Positions 54,285 through 62,989 of a DNA stretch of 64,000 bases are shown piece after piece. Under the pieces are notes generated by a model that saw nothing but the letters and a program-made list of their open reading frames with translations, did no database searches and was not told where the DNA came from. The position numbers and the translations under genes are program-made. Each line of letters starts with the position of its first letter. The first letter of the stretch is position 1. Origin of the DNA: Phreatobacter cathodiphilus (GTDB lineage: Bacteria > Pseudomonadota > Alphaproteobacteria > Rhizobiales > Phreatobacteraceae); contig NZ_CP027668.1 of the NCBI RefSeq assembly GCF_003008515.1, positions 3,761,001 through 3,825,000 on the forward strand, written 5' to 3'.

Positions 54285-55106
54285 CTAGTCCGCCTTGGCC
54301 CCGCCGGGTGCCCAGAGGGTCGCGCGGAACTTGTCGGTCAGCGCCCGGGCGATCTGGGTCGCTGTCTCCTGCAGCGGCGCGAGAAAGTTCCTCACCGCGT
54401 CCTCCACCGAGATGACCCCGTGCAGCATCATGATGTTGATGCTGGCGAAGACCTCGTCGCCGTCGCGCACCGGCACGCCCATGGCCCAGACGCGCCCGTC
54501 GAAGACGTGCTGGCTATAGGCCTCGTCCATCAGCGCGTAGCCCTTCTCGCGCACCTCGGCGAGGAGCGGGGCGAGCTTCTTCGGCTGGCGGGCGAGCTCG
54601 GTCGACTTGCCCGGGATGGCGGCGAGCAGGGTGATGATCCGCTCCTGCTGCTCCTCGGGGCAGAAGGCGAGATAGGCCCGGCCCATGGAGGTGGAGAGAA
54701 GCGGAAACCGGAAGCCGGGCCGCCGCGAGAACAGCATGGAGCCCGGCTCGCGCGTCGTTTGCGCCACGATCATCGCGTCGCGGTCGAAGATGGCGATGTC
54801 GGAGGGCCAGCCGATCTGCTTGCGGAACTCGTGCATGATCGGTTCGGCGACGCCGCCGATCCACAGGTGCTGGTCGTAGCCGTGGGAGAGCAGCAGGCAG
54901 CGCCCCGTTGGCAGGTACTCGGTCCGCTCCGCGTCCCGCATCACGTAGCCCTCGTGCTCCAGCGTCTCGAGCATGCGCACGATGGTCGCCTTGTTCAGGC
55001 CCGTCGCCTTGTGCAGCGAACCCACCGTCGACCGCCGCTCGGCGTTCAGCACGCGCAGGATTTCCAGGCCGCGCGACAGCGCAATGACGGGCTCGAAGGA
55101 AGGCAT
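54285..55106 (-). CDS. IclR-family transcriptional regulator
   Basis: This 273-aa regulator has the N-terminal winged helix (RSTVGSLHKATGLNKATIVRMLETLEHEGYV) and a C-terminal GAF-like ligand domain (about 85-265) with SMGRAYLAFCPEEQ, as in MhpR-like members. IclR proteins act as repressors or activators of catabolic genes and bind short inverted repeats. Three matching 17-bp boxes in the surrounding island make it the likely regulator of those genes. Its ligand is unknown, plausibly an acyl-CoA or carboxylate imported via the TTT receptors. Confidence 0.88.
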   Translation of the reverse strand: MPSFEPVIALSRGLEILRVLNAERRSTVGSLHKATGLNKATIVRMLETLEHEGYVMRDAERTEYLPTGRCLLLSHGYDQHLWIGGVAEPIMHEFRKQIGWPSDIAIFDRDAMIVAQTTREPGSMLFSRRPGFRFPLLSTSMGRAYLAFCPEEQQERIITLLAAIPGKSTELARQPKKLAPLLAEVREKGYALMDEAYSQHVFDGRVWAMGVPVRDGDEVFASINIMMLHGVISVEDAVRNFLAPLQETATQIARALTDKFRATLWAPGGAKAD

Positions 55107-55193
55107 CTCGGGTTCCTGATCGTCCCGCCGGGCGGTGCCCGGCGGGATTCGCCAAGGATATCATCACAAACCGTATTGGATGTCCCGTTCGTC

Positions 55194-56081
55194 TCAGGCC
55201 GTGCGGCTGGCGCGGTCCTTCTCGTTCGCGGCGCGGATCATCTCGCTCATCGCCTGCCATTCCGCGTCCGACATCTTCGACAGACCGTAGAAATTGCCGC
55301 CCGAGGCGTTGTAGCGCGCCCCATCGATGGCGATGGTCTGGCCGGTGAGGTACTCGCAGCCGTCCGCCATCAGGAAGGTGGCGAGGTTCTTCAGCTCCTG
55401 CATCTCGCCGTTGCGCCCCATCGGGCTGCCCTCGCGGCCCTTGTCCTCCTCGGCCGCGAGGCCGGGATTGAGCCGCTCCCAGGCGCCCTTGGTGGGGAAG
55501 GGGCCGGGCGCGATGGCGTTGAGGCGGATGCCGTAGCGGCCCCATTCGGCCGCCAGCGACTGGGTCATGACGTTGATGCCGGCCTTCGACATGGCGGAGG
55601 GCACGGTGAAGGGCCCGCCGTTCCACACCCAGGTGGTGAGGATGGAGATGACCGAGGCCTTGTGGCCGCCGGCGATCCAGCGCTTGCCGCAGGCGAGCGT
55701 CACGTAGAACGAGCCGTGGAAGACGATGCCGGCGATGGCGTCGAAGCCGCGCGGCGACAGGTCCTTGGTCGGGCTGATGAAGTTGCCCGCGGCATTGTTG
55801 ACGAGGCCGGTCAGGGGGCCCGCGGCAAAGATCTCCTCGATCATCTCCTCCACTGCCTGGGCGACGCGGATATCGACCGAATGGGTGATGACCTTACCGC
55901 CGTGGCGGTCCATCAGCTCGCGCGCCGTATCGTCCAGCACGCCCTTGCGGCGGCCGCAGATATGCACCGTCGCGCCGAGGCGCAGATAGTCCTCGGCCAT
56001 CTCGCGGCCGAGCCCCGTGCCGCCGCCCGTCACCAGGATGCGCTTGCCGGCGAGCAGGCCGTCCTTGAACATGGTCTCCAT
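55194..56081 (-). CDS. SDR reductase, 2,4-dienoyl-CoA-reductase-like
   Basis: This 295-aa short-chain dehydrogenase has ILVTGGGTGLGREMAEDYLRLGA, VNNAAGNFISPTKDLSP and an unusual active-site region SAMSKAGINVMTQSLAAEWG followed by LNAIAPGPFPTKGAWERL, closely like animal peroxisomal/mitochondrial DECR. DECR enzymes reduce 2,4-dienoyl-CoA with NADPH during oxidation of unsaturated acyl chains; note that the SDR tyrosine is missing here (SAMSKAG), as in DECR. The likely product then enters via the crotonase encoded 20 nt upstream. Confidence 0.83.
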   Translation of the reverse strand: METMFKDGLLAGKRILVTGGGTGLGREMAEDYLRLGATVHICGRRKGVLDDTARELMDRHGGKVITHSVDIRVAQAVEEMIEEIFAAGPLTGLVNNAAGNFISPTKDLSPRGFDAIAGIVFHGSFYVTLACGKRWIAGGHKASVISILTTWVWNGGPFTVPSAMSKAGINVMTQSLAAEWGRYGIRLNAIAPGPFPTKGAWERLNPGLAAEEDKGREGSPMGRNGEMQELKNLATFLMADGCEYLTGQTIAIDGARYNASGGNFYGLSKMSDAEWQAMSEMIRAANEKDRASRTA

Positions 56082-56101
56082 GCGAAATCCTCCCGTCGGC
56101 C

Positions 56102-56893
56102 TCAGCGGCCCTTGAAATCCGGCCGGCGCTTGCCCCTGAAGGCCGCGACGCCCTCGCCGAAATCGTCGCTGCCGAAGGCGACCACCTGCGCCATGGCCTC
56201 GAATTCGAGGAAGCCCTCGATCGGCAGTTCATAGGCGCGGCGCATCAGCCGCTTGGTGAGCCCCAGCGACACCGTGGGCCCGGCGGCGAGCGCCTGCGCC
56301 GTCTCCATCGCCGCCGCCATCAGCGCCTCGGGCTCCGCGAGTCGCGCCACGAGCCCCATCTGGTGGGCCTCCTCCGCCGAAACCTCCCGGTTGGTGAGCA
56401 GGATGTCGCTGGCGCGCTGGTAGCCGACGGCGCGCGGCAGCGTATAGGCGAGGCCGAGATCGGCCGCCGCCCCGAGACCGGGAAAGCCCGCCTTGAATCG
56501 CGCCTCCCGCGAGGCGAGGATGATGTCGCCGGTCAGCGCCAGCGACAGGCCGGCGCCGGCCGCCGCTCCGTTCACCGCGCAGACGATGGGCTTGTCGGCG
56601 GTGAGCAGCGGGATCAGCCACCTGTAGGTGCGCGTCATCCGGGTCTTCACCGAGAGGGTGCCGCGGTCGTCCATGGAGCGGATGTCGCCGCCGGCGCAGA
56701 AGGCGCGGCCCGTGCCGGTGATGACGACGGCCCTGACCTCCGGATCGGCGAGGAGCCCCGGCAGGGTCTCTTCGATCCCCGCCTTGATGCCGCCGGACAT
56801 GGCGTTCATCGATTTCGGCTCGTTCAGCACGAGGGTGGCGACGGCGCCGTCCCGCCTCACCAGCACCGAAGCTTCTGTCGTCGCGTCTGTCAT
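56102..56893 (-). CDS. Enoyl-CoA hydratase/isomerase (crotonase family, PaaG-like)
   Basis: This 263-aa crotonase has the oxyanion-hole segment FCAGGDIRSM and GAAAGAGLSLALTGDIILAS, followed by FKAGFPGLGAAADLGLAYTLPR. The first glutamate of typical hydratases is kept (SREARF), but the second is absent and an aspartate occupies the DLG position, as in isomerase-type PaaG. It may therefore isomerise rather than hydrate. It is 20 nt upstream of the DECR-like gene and has an operator candidate 46 bp upstream. Confidence 0.85.
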   Translation of the reverse strand: MTDATTEASVLVRRDGAVATLVLNEPKSMNAMSGGIKAGIEETLPGLLADPEVRAVVITGTGRAFCAGGDIRSMDDRGTLSVKTRMTRTYRWLIPLLTADKPIVCAVNGAAAGAGLSLALTGDIILASREARFKAGFPGLGAAADLGLAYTLPRAVGYQRASDILLTNREVSAEEAHQMGLVARLAEPEALMAAAMETAQALAAGPTVSLGLTKRLMRRAYELPIEGFLEFEAMAQVVAFGSDDFGEGVAAFRGKRRPDFKGR

Positions 56894-56938
56894 GCCATGT
56901 CCTCCGGCGGTCGTCCGGGCAACCGCGGACGAACCGTC

Positions 56939-56955
56939 GTTTCAGTGGACGAAAT
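56939..56955. promoter_or_regulatory. IclR-type operator candidate, box 3
   Basis: GTTTCAGTGGACGAAAT is the third copy of the GTTTC-N7-GAAAY pattern. It lies 46 bp upstream of the crotonase gene, in its presumed promoter. Confidence 0.55.
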
Positions 56956-56994
56956 AGTGGCACGAAACGCCAGTCCCCAATTCGGGCGGTGCCG

Positions 56995-57711
56995 TCAGGG
57001 CCGGGAGAGCACCAGCGGGCGGTTGTCGGCCGGGGTCTTGCTCCAGCGCCCGTCCTCCTCGCGCTTGAAGGAGAGCGTCCCCGTCCGGCCGCCGAAGACC
57101 AGGAGCTCACGCTCGAGCCGCCAGTGGCTGAGCCCGAGGGCGGCCACCGAGCGCTCGCAGCCCGTCGCCACCTCCACCGCGAAGCGTTGCTCGAGGGCGC
57201 TGGCGCCCGCCGCCAGCTCCTGCTTCAGCAGCAGGGCGCAGAGGCTGCGTCCCGAGGGCTGACCGAGGGTCCAGGCGCCGGCGATCTCGTCGGCGGTGGG
57301 CAGCGTCTTGCCTGCCAGCGCCAGGCTGGTGAGGAAATAGACGTTGGGATCGCCCTGGCGCAGGGATTCGAAGATGCCGACCTCGGTCTCCTCGAAGTCG
57401 AAGGCGGGTTGGCCGGCCCCGTCGATCCAGCGGATGGAGCCCGACGGCGCGACCGACCAGGCGACGACGGCGGCCACGGCCGGAAAGGCCCCGACGCAGC
57501 CCTCGCCGAAGGCCACCGCCCGTCCCGCTCCCGCGCGGTCGGCTTTCAGCGTCACGGCGCATTTGCGGCTGCCCGCGGGGTTGGAGAGCTCCCAGGCGCC
57601 GATCACCCGTTCGGTCAGCGCCGCATCGGGGGTGGTGGTTGCAGGAGTCTGGGCGCGCGCCGCACCGCAGGGTGCCAGACACATGACCAGCAGGGCGAAG
57701 GCGCGCAGCAT
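56995..57711 (-). CDS. Secreted protein with two AprI/Inh-type inhibitor domains
   Basis: This 238-aa protein has a signal peptide (residues 1-20, AFALLVMCLAPCGAARA) and two tandem AprI/Inh domains: the first around GAWELSNPAGSRKCAVTL (residues 38-55), the second around GAWTLGQPSGRSLCALLL (146-163), each with the usual Cys pair and central Trp. AprI/Inh inhibits secreted serralysin metalloproteases. No metalloprotease gene is adjacent. An upstream ATG at 57763-57765 overlaps the mtgA stop and would add 18 residues before the signal; the shorter start gives a better signal peptide. Confidence 0.8.
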   Translation of the reverse strand: MLRAFALLVMCLAPCGAARAQTPATTTPDAALTERVIGAWELSNPAGSRKCAVTLKADRAGAGRAVAFGEGCVGAFPAVAAVVAWSVAPSGSIRWIDGAGQPAFDFEETEVGIFESLRQGDPNVYFLTSLALAGKTLPTADEIAGAWTLGQPSGRSLCALLLKQELAAGASALEQRFAVEVATGCERSVAALGLSHWRLERELLVFGGRTGTLSFKREEDGRWSKTPADNRPLVLSRP

Positions 57712-57761
57712 GGACCGATTAGAAGCGCGATTTGTGCCGCGCGTCCACCGGCTGGCGCCGA

Positions 57762-58448
57762 TCATGACGCCGCGAGCCTGAGGCAGCCCGTATCCGCGGA
57801 TCCGGCCCGGCGCGAGATGATCGCCGCCTTGCGCCGCACGCCCCCGGACGGTGCCCGCGCGTCGCGCCGCACCGGGTTCGGCAGGATGGAGACGAGCAGC
57901 GCCGCCTCGCCGAGGCTGAGCCGCGCCGCCGGCTTGCCGAAGGCGCGCTGCGCGCCCGCCTCGATGCCGAACTCGCCGCCCGGCCCCCATTCTGCGATGT
58001 TGAGATAGATCTCCATCATCCGCCGCTTCGACCAGACGAGGTCGATCATCAGGGCGAGCGGGATTTCCAGTCCCTTGCGCACCATGGCGGTGAATCCCGT
58101 GTCGCCCTGCCAGAGGAAGAGGTTGCGCGCCACCTGCATCGGCAGGGTCGAGGCGCCGCGCGAGGGCCCGTCCTCGTCCTCGATGACGGCCATCAGCTCG
58201 CGCCAGTCGACGCCGCGGTGGCGGCAGAACTGCCCGTCCTCCGAGGCGATCAGCACCGCCGGGACCGTGCGCGCCACCGCCTCCAGCGGCACGACGCTGC
58301 GCTCGTAGCCCTTCAGCGTCACCATGCGCCAGACCATCCGTGTCGAGACCGGCGTCACCACCGTATAGAGGAGCGTCAGCACCAGCGGCGTTAGCGCGAC
58401 GATCACGGCGGCGAGGACGAAACGGCGCAGGAGGCGGAGCATGTCCAT
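57762..58448 (-). CDS. mtgA: Monofunctional peptidoglycan glycosyltransferase MtgA
   Basis: MtgA polymerises lipid II into glycan chains without transpeptidation. The 228-aa protein has an N-terminal membrane anchor (residues 4-30), then the GT51 motifs: EDGQFCRHRGVDW with the catalytic Glu, RGASTLPMQVARNLFLWQ, and RRMMEIYLNIAEWGPGGEFGIEAGAQRAFGK. Start is uncertain: Met codons at 58448 and 58442 lead straight into the anchor, and a longer frame reaches into the divergent DUF429 gene. The inhibitor-type gene follows it and may share its transcript. Confidence 0.9.
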   Translation of the reverse strand: MDMLRLLRRFVLAAVIVALTPLVLTLLYTVVTPVSTRMVWRMVTLKGYERSVVPLEAVARTVPAVLIASEDGQFCRHRGVDWRELMAVIEDEDGPSRGASTLPMQVARNLFLWQGDTGFTAMVRKGLEIPLALMIDLVWSKRRMMEIYLNIAEWGPGGEFGIEAGAQRAFGKPAARLSLGEAALLVSILPNPVRRDARAPSGGVRRKAAIISRRAGSADTGCLRLAAS

Positions 58449-58488
58449 CCGGAACGAGGTGACGCCCATCCCCGGCGGGGAGCGGCCG

Positions 58489-59199
58489 ATGGTGCGTGGC
58501 GTCGACGGCTGTCCCGCCGGCTGGATCGCGGTGACCATCGCAGCGGAGGGACCCCTGACGCCATGCGTCACGATAACGCGCAATTTCGCCGATCTGACCA
58601 CCGGGGTCGAAAAAATCGCCGTGGACATGCCCATCGGACTTCCCGAGACGGCCGGGCCGGGTGGCAGGGGCCCGGAGACGCTGGTGCGCCCGCTGCTGGG
58701 AGAGCGCCAGTCCTCGGTCTTCTCCGTGCCGTCGCGGGCCGCCGTCTTCGCCGCCGACTACGGCGAGGCCTGCCGCATCGCCCTCGCCACCTCCGATCCG
58801 CCGCGCAAGGTCTCCAAACAGGCCTTCTTCCTCTTTCCCAAGATCCGCGAGCTCGATGCGCTCCTGCAGGCGGAACCCGCGCTGGTCGGCCGCGTCCACG
58901 AGGTCCATCCCGAGCTCGCCTTCTGGCGGCTGAACGGCGAGCGGCCGGTGCCCCTGCCGAAGAAGGTCTCGTCCCGCGGCCACCCGCCGGGGCTCGCCCT
59001 GCGCCGGGACATGCTGGTCGGCGCGGGCTTCCCCCAATCCTTCCTCGCCGATCCTCCGCGCGGCGCCGGCCTCGACGATCTGCTCGACGCGGCGGTGAAC
59101 GCCCTCGTCGCGCGCCGCCTCCACGCCGGCACGGCGCAGCCCTTTCCCGATCCGCCGCGCCGCGACGCGCATGGCCTGCCCGTCGCCATCTGGGCTTGA
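58489..59199 (+). CDS. DUF429-family protein
   Basis: This 236-aa protein belongs to DUF429, a family of predicted RNase H-like nucleases of unknown role. It has VRGVDGCPAGWIAV near the start, IAVDMPIGLPE and KQAFFLFPKIRELD, which carry the conserved acidic residues, and VHEVHPELAFWRLNG. The ATG at 58489 follows GCGGGGAG and is preferred; an upstream ATG at 58441 would overlap the mtgA promoter region. It is divergent from mtgA with a 40-bp gap. Confidence 0.8.
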   Translation: MVRGVDGCPAGWIAVTIAAEGPLTPCVTITRNFADLTTGVEKIAVDMPIGLPETAGPGGRGPETLVRPLLGERQSSVFSVPSRAAVFAADYGEACRIALATSDPPRKVSKQAFFLFPKIRELDALLQAEPALVGRVHEVHPELAFWRLNGERPVPLPKKVSSRGHPPGLALRRDMLVGAGFPQSFLADPPRGAGLDDLLDAAVNALVARRLHAGTAQPFPDPPRRDAHGLPVAIWA

Positions 59200-59247
59200 C
59201 CACACCGGCCGAACCGGGTCCCGTGCCGGGCTCGCGAGGACCTGCCC

Positions 59248-60192
59248 ATGATCACGCCCGACGACATCCGCGCCGCCCATGCCCGCATCGCCGGCCGGGT
59301 GCGCCGCACGCCGACCATGACGCTCGCCCCCGAGACCTTCGGCACCCCCGTGCCGGTCGCCATGAAGCTCGAATTCCTGCAGGTGACCGGCACCTTCAAG
59401 GCGCGCGGTGCCTTCAACACCCTGCTCGGCTCACCCATGCCGGCGGCCGGCGTCTGCGCCGCCTCTGGCGGCAATCACGGCATCGCGGTGGCCCATGCCG
59501 CGACGAGTCTCGGTATTCCCGCCCGAATCTTCGTCCCCGAAATCTCCTCGCCCGCCAAGATCGCCCGCATCCGCGAGACCGGCGCCGAGCTGGTGGTCGG
59601 CGGCGCCCGCTATTCCGATGCGCTGGCCGCCTGCGAGGCCCATGCGGCGGCGACCGGCGCCCTCTCCGTCCACGCCTACGACGCCTGGCCCACCATGGCC
59701 GGCCAGGGTACGGTGGGCATCGAATGGGAGGAGGATGCCGGCGGCCTCGACACCGTGCTGGTGGCGGTGGGCGGCGGCGGCCTCATTTCAGGCATCGCCC
59801 GCTGGTTCGACCGGCGGGTGAAGGTGGTCGGCGTCGAGCCCGAGGGATCCTGTGCGCTGCACGCCGCGCTCGCCGCCGGTGGCCCCGTCGACGTCGACGT
59901 GCAGTCCATCGCCGCCGATTCGCTCGGCGCCCGCAACGTCTTTGCCCGCGTCCACGCGACGGCCGCCGCCTATGTCGATCAGGTCGTGCTGGTGCCGGAC
60001 GCGGCCATTCGCGAGGCGCAGAAGCGGCTCTGGCTCGGCCTGCGGGCGGCGAGCGAGCCGGGCGGCGCGGCGGCCCTCGCGGCCCTCCTCTGCGGCGCCT
60101 ACCGGCCCTCTCCCGGAGAGCGGGTGGGGGTTCTCGCCTGCGGCGCCAACGTCGATCTCGCCGCCCTCGCGGCGGCCGTCGACGCGTCCTGA
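59248..60192 (+). CDS. PLP-dependent threonine/serine dehydratase-like protein
   Basis: This 314-aa fold-type II PLP enzyme has the Schiff-base lysine in LQVTGTFKARGAFN, the asparagine loop ASGGNHGIAVAHAA and the phosphate-binding glycine loop VAVGGGGLISGIAR, followed by CGANVD at the C-terminus. It lacks a regulatory ACT domain, so it is the short catabolic type. Related enzymes are threonine dehydratase, serine racemase and hydroxyaspartate dehydratase, which cannot be separated by eye. It is 48 nt downstream of the DUF429 gene. Confidence 0.83.
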   Translation: MITPDDIRAAHARIAGRVRRTPTMTLAPETFGTPVPVAMKLEFLQVTGTFKARGAFNTLLGSPMPAAGVCAASGGNHGIAVAHAATSLGIPARIFVPEISSPAKIARIRETGAELVVGGARYSDALAACEAHAAATGALSVHAYDAWPTMAGQGTVGIEWEEDAGGLDTVLVAVGGGGLISGIARWFDRRVKVVGVEPEGSCALHAALAAGGPVDVDVQSIAADSLGARNVFARVHATAAAYVDQVVLVPDAAIREAQKRLWLGLRAASEPGGAAALAALLCGAYRPSPGERVGVLACGANVDLAALAAAVDAS

Positions 60193-60294
60193 GCGCTGAC
60201 CGATCCGTGATCGGATCTCCGCCATGAAAAGGTGGTTTTTGGGACCTAGCGTGCTAGCCTGAAAGTTGCAGGAGACCTCGAACCGGAGCGGATC

Positions 60295-62985
60295 TTGAGC
60301 GACGGCATGGACAGGGAACGGCCTCCGGCCCCCAACGAGCATCACCTCGCTCTCGGTCACGCGATCGACCGCGCCAAACTCGTCATCCTCTGGGAGCGGG
60401 TCTGGCCGCGCCTGGTGCTCTTCCTCGGCATTTTCGGCGGCGTCCTCGCCGTCTCCTGGCTCGGCTTCTGGCAGGTCGTGCCCTATTGGGCCCGTTTCGG
60501 CGGCGTCCTCTTCGTCCTCGCCCTGCTGCTGGGCGCAGCCTGGCCGCTCCTGACGATTCGGCGTCCCTCCGACCAGGAGGCGCTGCGCCGCATCGACCGC
60601 GCGACGGAGGGCGGCCACCGTCCCGCCACCGCGCTCGCCGACGGCCTCGCCACATCCGACGACCCCTTCGCCAAGGCCCTGTGGGAGGAACACCGCGCCC
60701 GCGTCGCCGCCGCGGCCGGCCGGCTGCGCACCGGCATCCCGACCCCGCGGATGCCGAGCCTCGACCGCTACGCCATCCGCGCCCTCGCCCTTCTCCTCAT
60801 CGTCCCCGCCTTCTTCCTCGCCGGCGAGGAGCGCACCCAGCGCCTCCTGACCGCCTTCGACTGGCGCGCCCCGCCGGTGCCGATCAACTACCGCATCGAC
60901 GCCTGGGTAACGCCGCCGGCCTATACCGCCCGCCCCCCGGTGATCCTGCCGACGCGCCGCGTGAGCGACGGCGCGCCCGCCGCCCATGCCGCCGCCGAGC
61001 CCGAAATCTTCCGCGTGCCGGCCGGTTCCGTCGTCACCCTGCGCGTTGCCGGCCTCGCCGATGTCGCGGTGAAGCCGGAGGGCGGCATCGCCGCCGCGCC
61101 GGTCCCGGAACGCGCCGAGGGCGCTCCCCCGGCCACGGCGCAGACGTCCCCCTCGGCCCTCGCCGAATCCCGCTGGACCGTGACGCAGAACGGCAGCCTT
61201 TCGGTCAGCGGGTCCGGCGCCCAGCCGCTCGCCTGGCGCTTCGAGGCCATTCCGGACGGGGCTCCCACCATCGCCTTCGAGCGCGCCCCGCAGACCGACC
61301 AGCGCAACCAGTTCGTGCTCTCCTACAAGGTCGAGGACGACTACGGCGTGAAGGAAGCCGAGGCGACCCTGTCTCTGGCGCCCTCGGCCCTCGCCCTGCA
61401 GCGCGAGGCCGCCCGCCCGCTCGCCGACCTGCCGCCCCTGCCGCTCAGCCTTCCCCAGGCCCGCACCCGCCAGGGCAGCGGCCAGACGGCGCGCGATTTC
61501 GTCGCCCATCCCTTCGCCGGCCTGCAGGTGGCGGTGAAGCTCCGGGCGAAGGACGATGCCGGCAACGAGGGCTTCTCCGAAACCGTCTACGGCACCCTGC
61601 CGGCGCGCGTCTTCTCCAAGCCCCTGCCGCGCGCCCTCGTCGAGCAGCGCCGCATCCTCGCCCTCGATGCCAATGCGGCCCCGCGCGTCGCCCGGGCGCT
61701 GGAGGCGCTGACCACGGCGCCCGATCGCTTCGGCATGGAGACGCCGGTCTATCTCGGCCTCAGGACCGCCTATTTCCGCCTCGTCCGCGCCCGCGACGAC
61801 GCCGCCCTCGTCGAGGTGATGGACTATCTCTGGGACATCGCCGTGCGCATGGAGGACGGCGACGTTTCCGAGGCCGAGCGCGCCGTCTCCCAGGCCGCCG
61901 AGCGCCTGCGCCAGGCCATCGAGCGCGGCGCCTCCGAGGAGGAGATCCGCCGCCTGTCGCAGGACCTGCGCCAGGCCATGGACCGGCTGATGCGCGAACT
62001 CGCCGAACAGGCCATGCGCAACCGCCAGGACGGCAACCAGCAGCAGGCGCAGCGCGATCCCAACGCGCGGCAGGTCCGTCCGCAGGACCTGCGCGACATG
62101 CTCAACCGCATCGAGAACCTCGCCCGCAATGGCGCCCGCGACCAGGCCCAGCGCCTGATGCAGGAGCTGCAGCAGATGCTGCAGGGCCTGCAGGCCGGCC
62201 GCCAGCAGCAACAGCAGCAGGGCGAGAACGGCGAGCAGGGCGAACAGGGCGAGAGCCCGCTCGACCGCCTGGCCGACATGATCCGCCGCCAGCAGCAGCT
62301 GCGCGACGACACCTTCCGCCGCAACCAGGAGCAGCGCCGCGCCCAGCGTGGCCAGCAGCGCCCCGGCCAGCGCGGCCAGCAGGGCCAGCAGCAGCAACCG
62401 GGACAGCAGGGCCAACAGGGCGAGGGCGAGCAGGGCTACGACCAGCTCGGCGACGCCCAGCGCCAGCTCCGCGAACTCCTCGACCAGCTTCGCGAGCAAC
62501 TCGGACAGCAGGGCGAGGGCGAAGGCCAGGGGCAGGGCCAGTCGGAGGGCGGCCGTCAGGCGCAGGAGGGCATGGGTAATGCCGGCCGGGCCATGCGCGA
62601 GGCGGAGGAAGCTCTCGGCCGCGGCAACGGCCAGGGCGCCACCGACGCCCAGGGCCGCGCCCTGCGCAGCCTACAGCAGGGGGCCCAGGGCCTCGCCCAG
62701 CAGATGCAGGAAGGTCAGGGCCAGGGTCAGCAGGGCCAGCCCGGCCAGCCGGGGGGCCGCCAGGGCCAGGCCGGCAACCAGGATTACGATCCGCTGGGAC
62801 GGCCGACGCGCGGCCGCGAGGCCAACGAGAACTCGGACGTGCGCATTCCCAATGCCGGCGAGGGCGCGGCCCAGCGGGCCCAGCGCGTGCTGGAGGAGCT
62901 GCGCCGCCGCCTCTCGGACCAGGATCGGCCGCAGATCGAGATGGAGTATATCGAGCGCCTGCTGCGCGGCCTGCAGATCCAGTAG
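60295..62985 (+). CDS. DUF4175 (TIGR02302) membrane protein with Gln-rich region
   Basis: This 896-aa protein has two hydrophobic segments near the N-terminus (about 43-60 and 68-85) and one around residue 160, then a large region containing DAWVTPPAYTARPPVILP. The C-terminal third is low-complexity and very Gln/Gly/Arg-rich (about residues 540-850), with many QQ pairs. It belongs to the alphaproteobacterial TIGR02302 family of unknown function, usually next to envelope or cell-division genes. A TTG start at 60295 follows CGGAG at good spacing; an ATG 12 nt on is the alternative. Confidence 0.8.
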   Translation: MSDGMDRERPPAPNEHHLALGHAIDRAKLVILWERVWPRLVLFLGIFGGVLAVSWLGFWQVVPYWARFGGVLFVLALLLGAAWPLLTIRRPSDQEALRRIDRATEGGHRPATALADGLATSDDPFAKALWEEHRARVAAAAGRLRTGIPTPRMPSLDRYAIRALALLLIVPAFFLAGEERTQRLLTAFDWRAPPVPINYRIDAWVTPPAYTARPPVILPTRRVSDGAPAAHAAAEPEIFRVPAGSVVTLRVAGLADVAVKPEGGIAAAPVPERAEGAPPATAQTSPSALAESRWTVTQNGSLSVSGSGAQPLAWRFEAIPDGAPTIAFERAPQTDQRNQFVLSYKVEDDYGVKEAEATLSLAPSALALQREAARPLADLPPLPLSLPQARTRQGSGQTARDFVAHPFAGLQVAVKLRAKDDAGNEGFSETVYGTLPARVFSKPLPRALVEQRRILALDANAAPRVARALEALTTAPDRFGMETPVYLGLRTAYFRLVRARDDAALVEVMDYLWDIAVRMEDGDVSEAERAVSQAAERLRQAIERGASEEEIRRLSQDLRQAMDRLMRELAEQAMRNRQDGNQQQAQRDPNARQVRPQDLRDMLNRIENLARNGARDQAQRLMQELQQMLQGLQAGRQQQQQQGENGEQGEQGESPLDRLADMIRRQQQLRDDTFRRNQEQRRAQRGQQRPGQRGQQGQQQQPGQQGQQGEGEQGYDQLGDAQRQLRELLDQLREQLGQQGEGEGQGQGQSEGGRQAQEGMGNAGRAMREAEEALGRGNGQGATDAQGRALRSLQQGAQGLAQQMQEGQGQGQQGQPGQPGGRQGQAGNQDYDPLGRPTRGREANENSDVRIPNAGEGAAQRAQRVLEELRRRLSDQDRPQIEMEYIERLLRGLQIQ

Positions 62986-62989
62986 CCGC

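Noticed and set aside
59788-62499. 903-codon open frame on the minus strand
   Set aside because: It is antisense to the DUF4175 gene and consists of Leu/Ala repeats caused by the Gln-rich region on the other strand.
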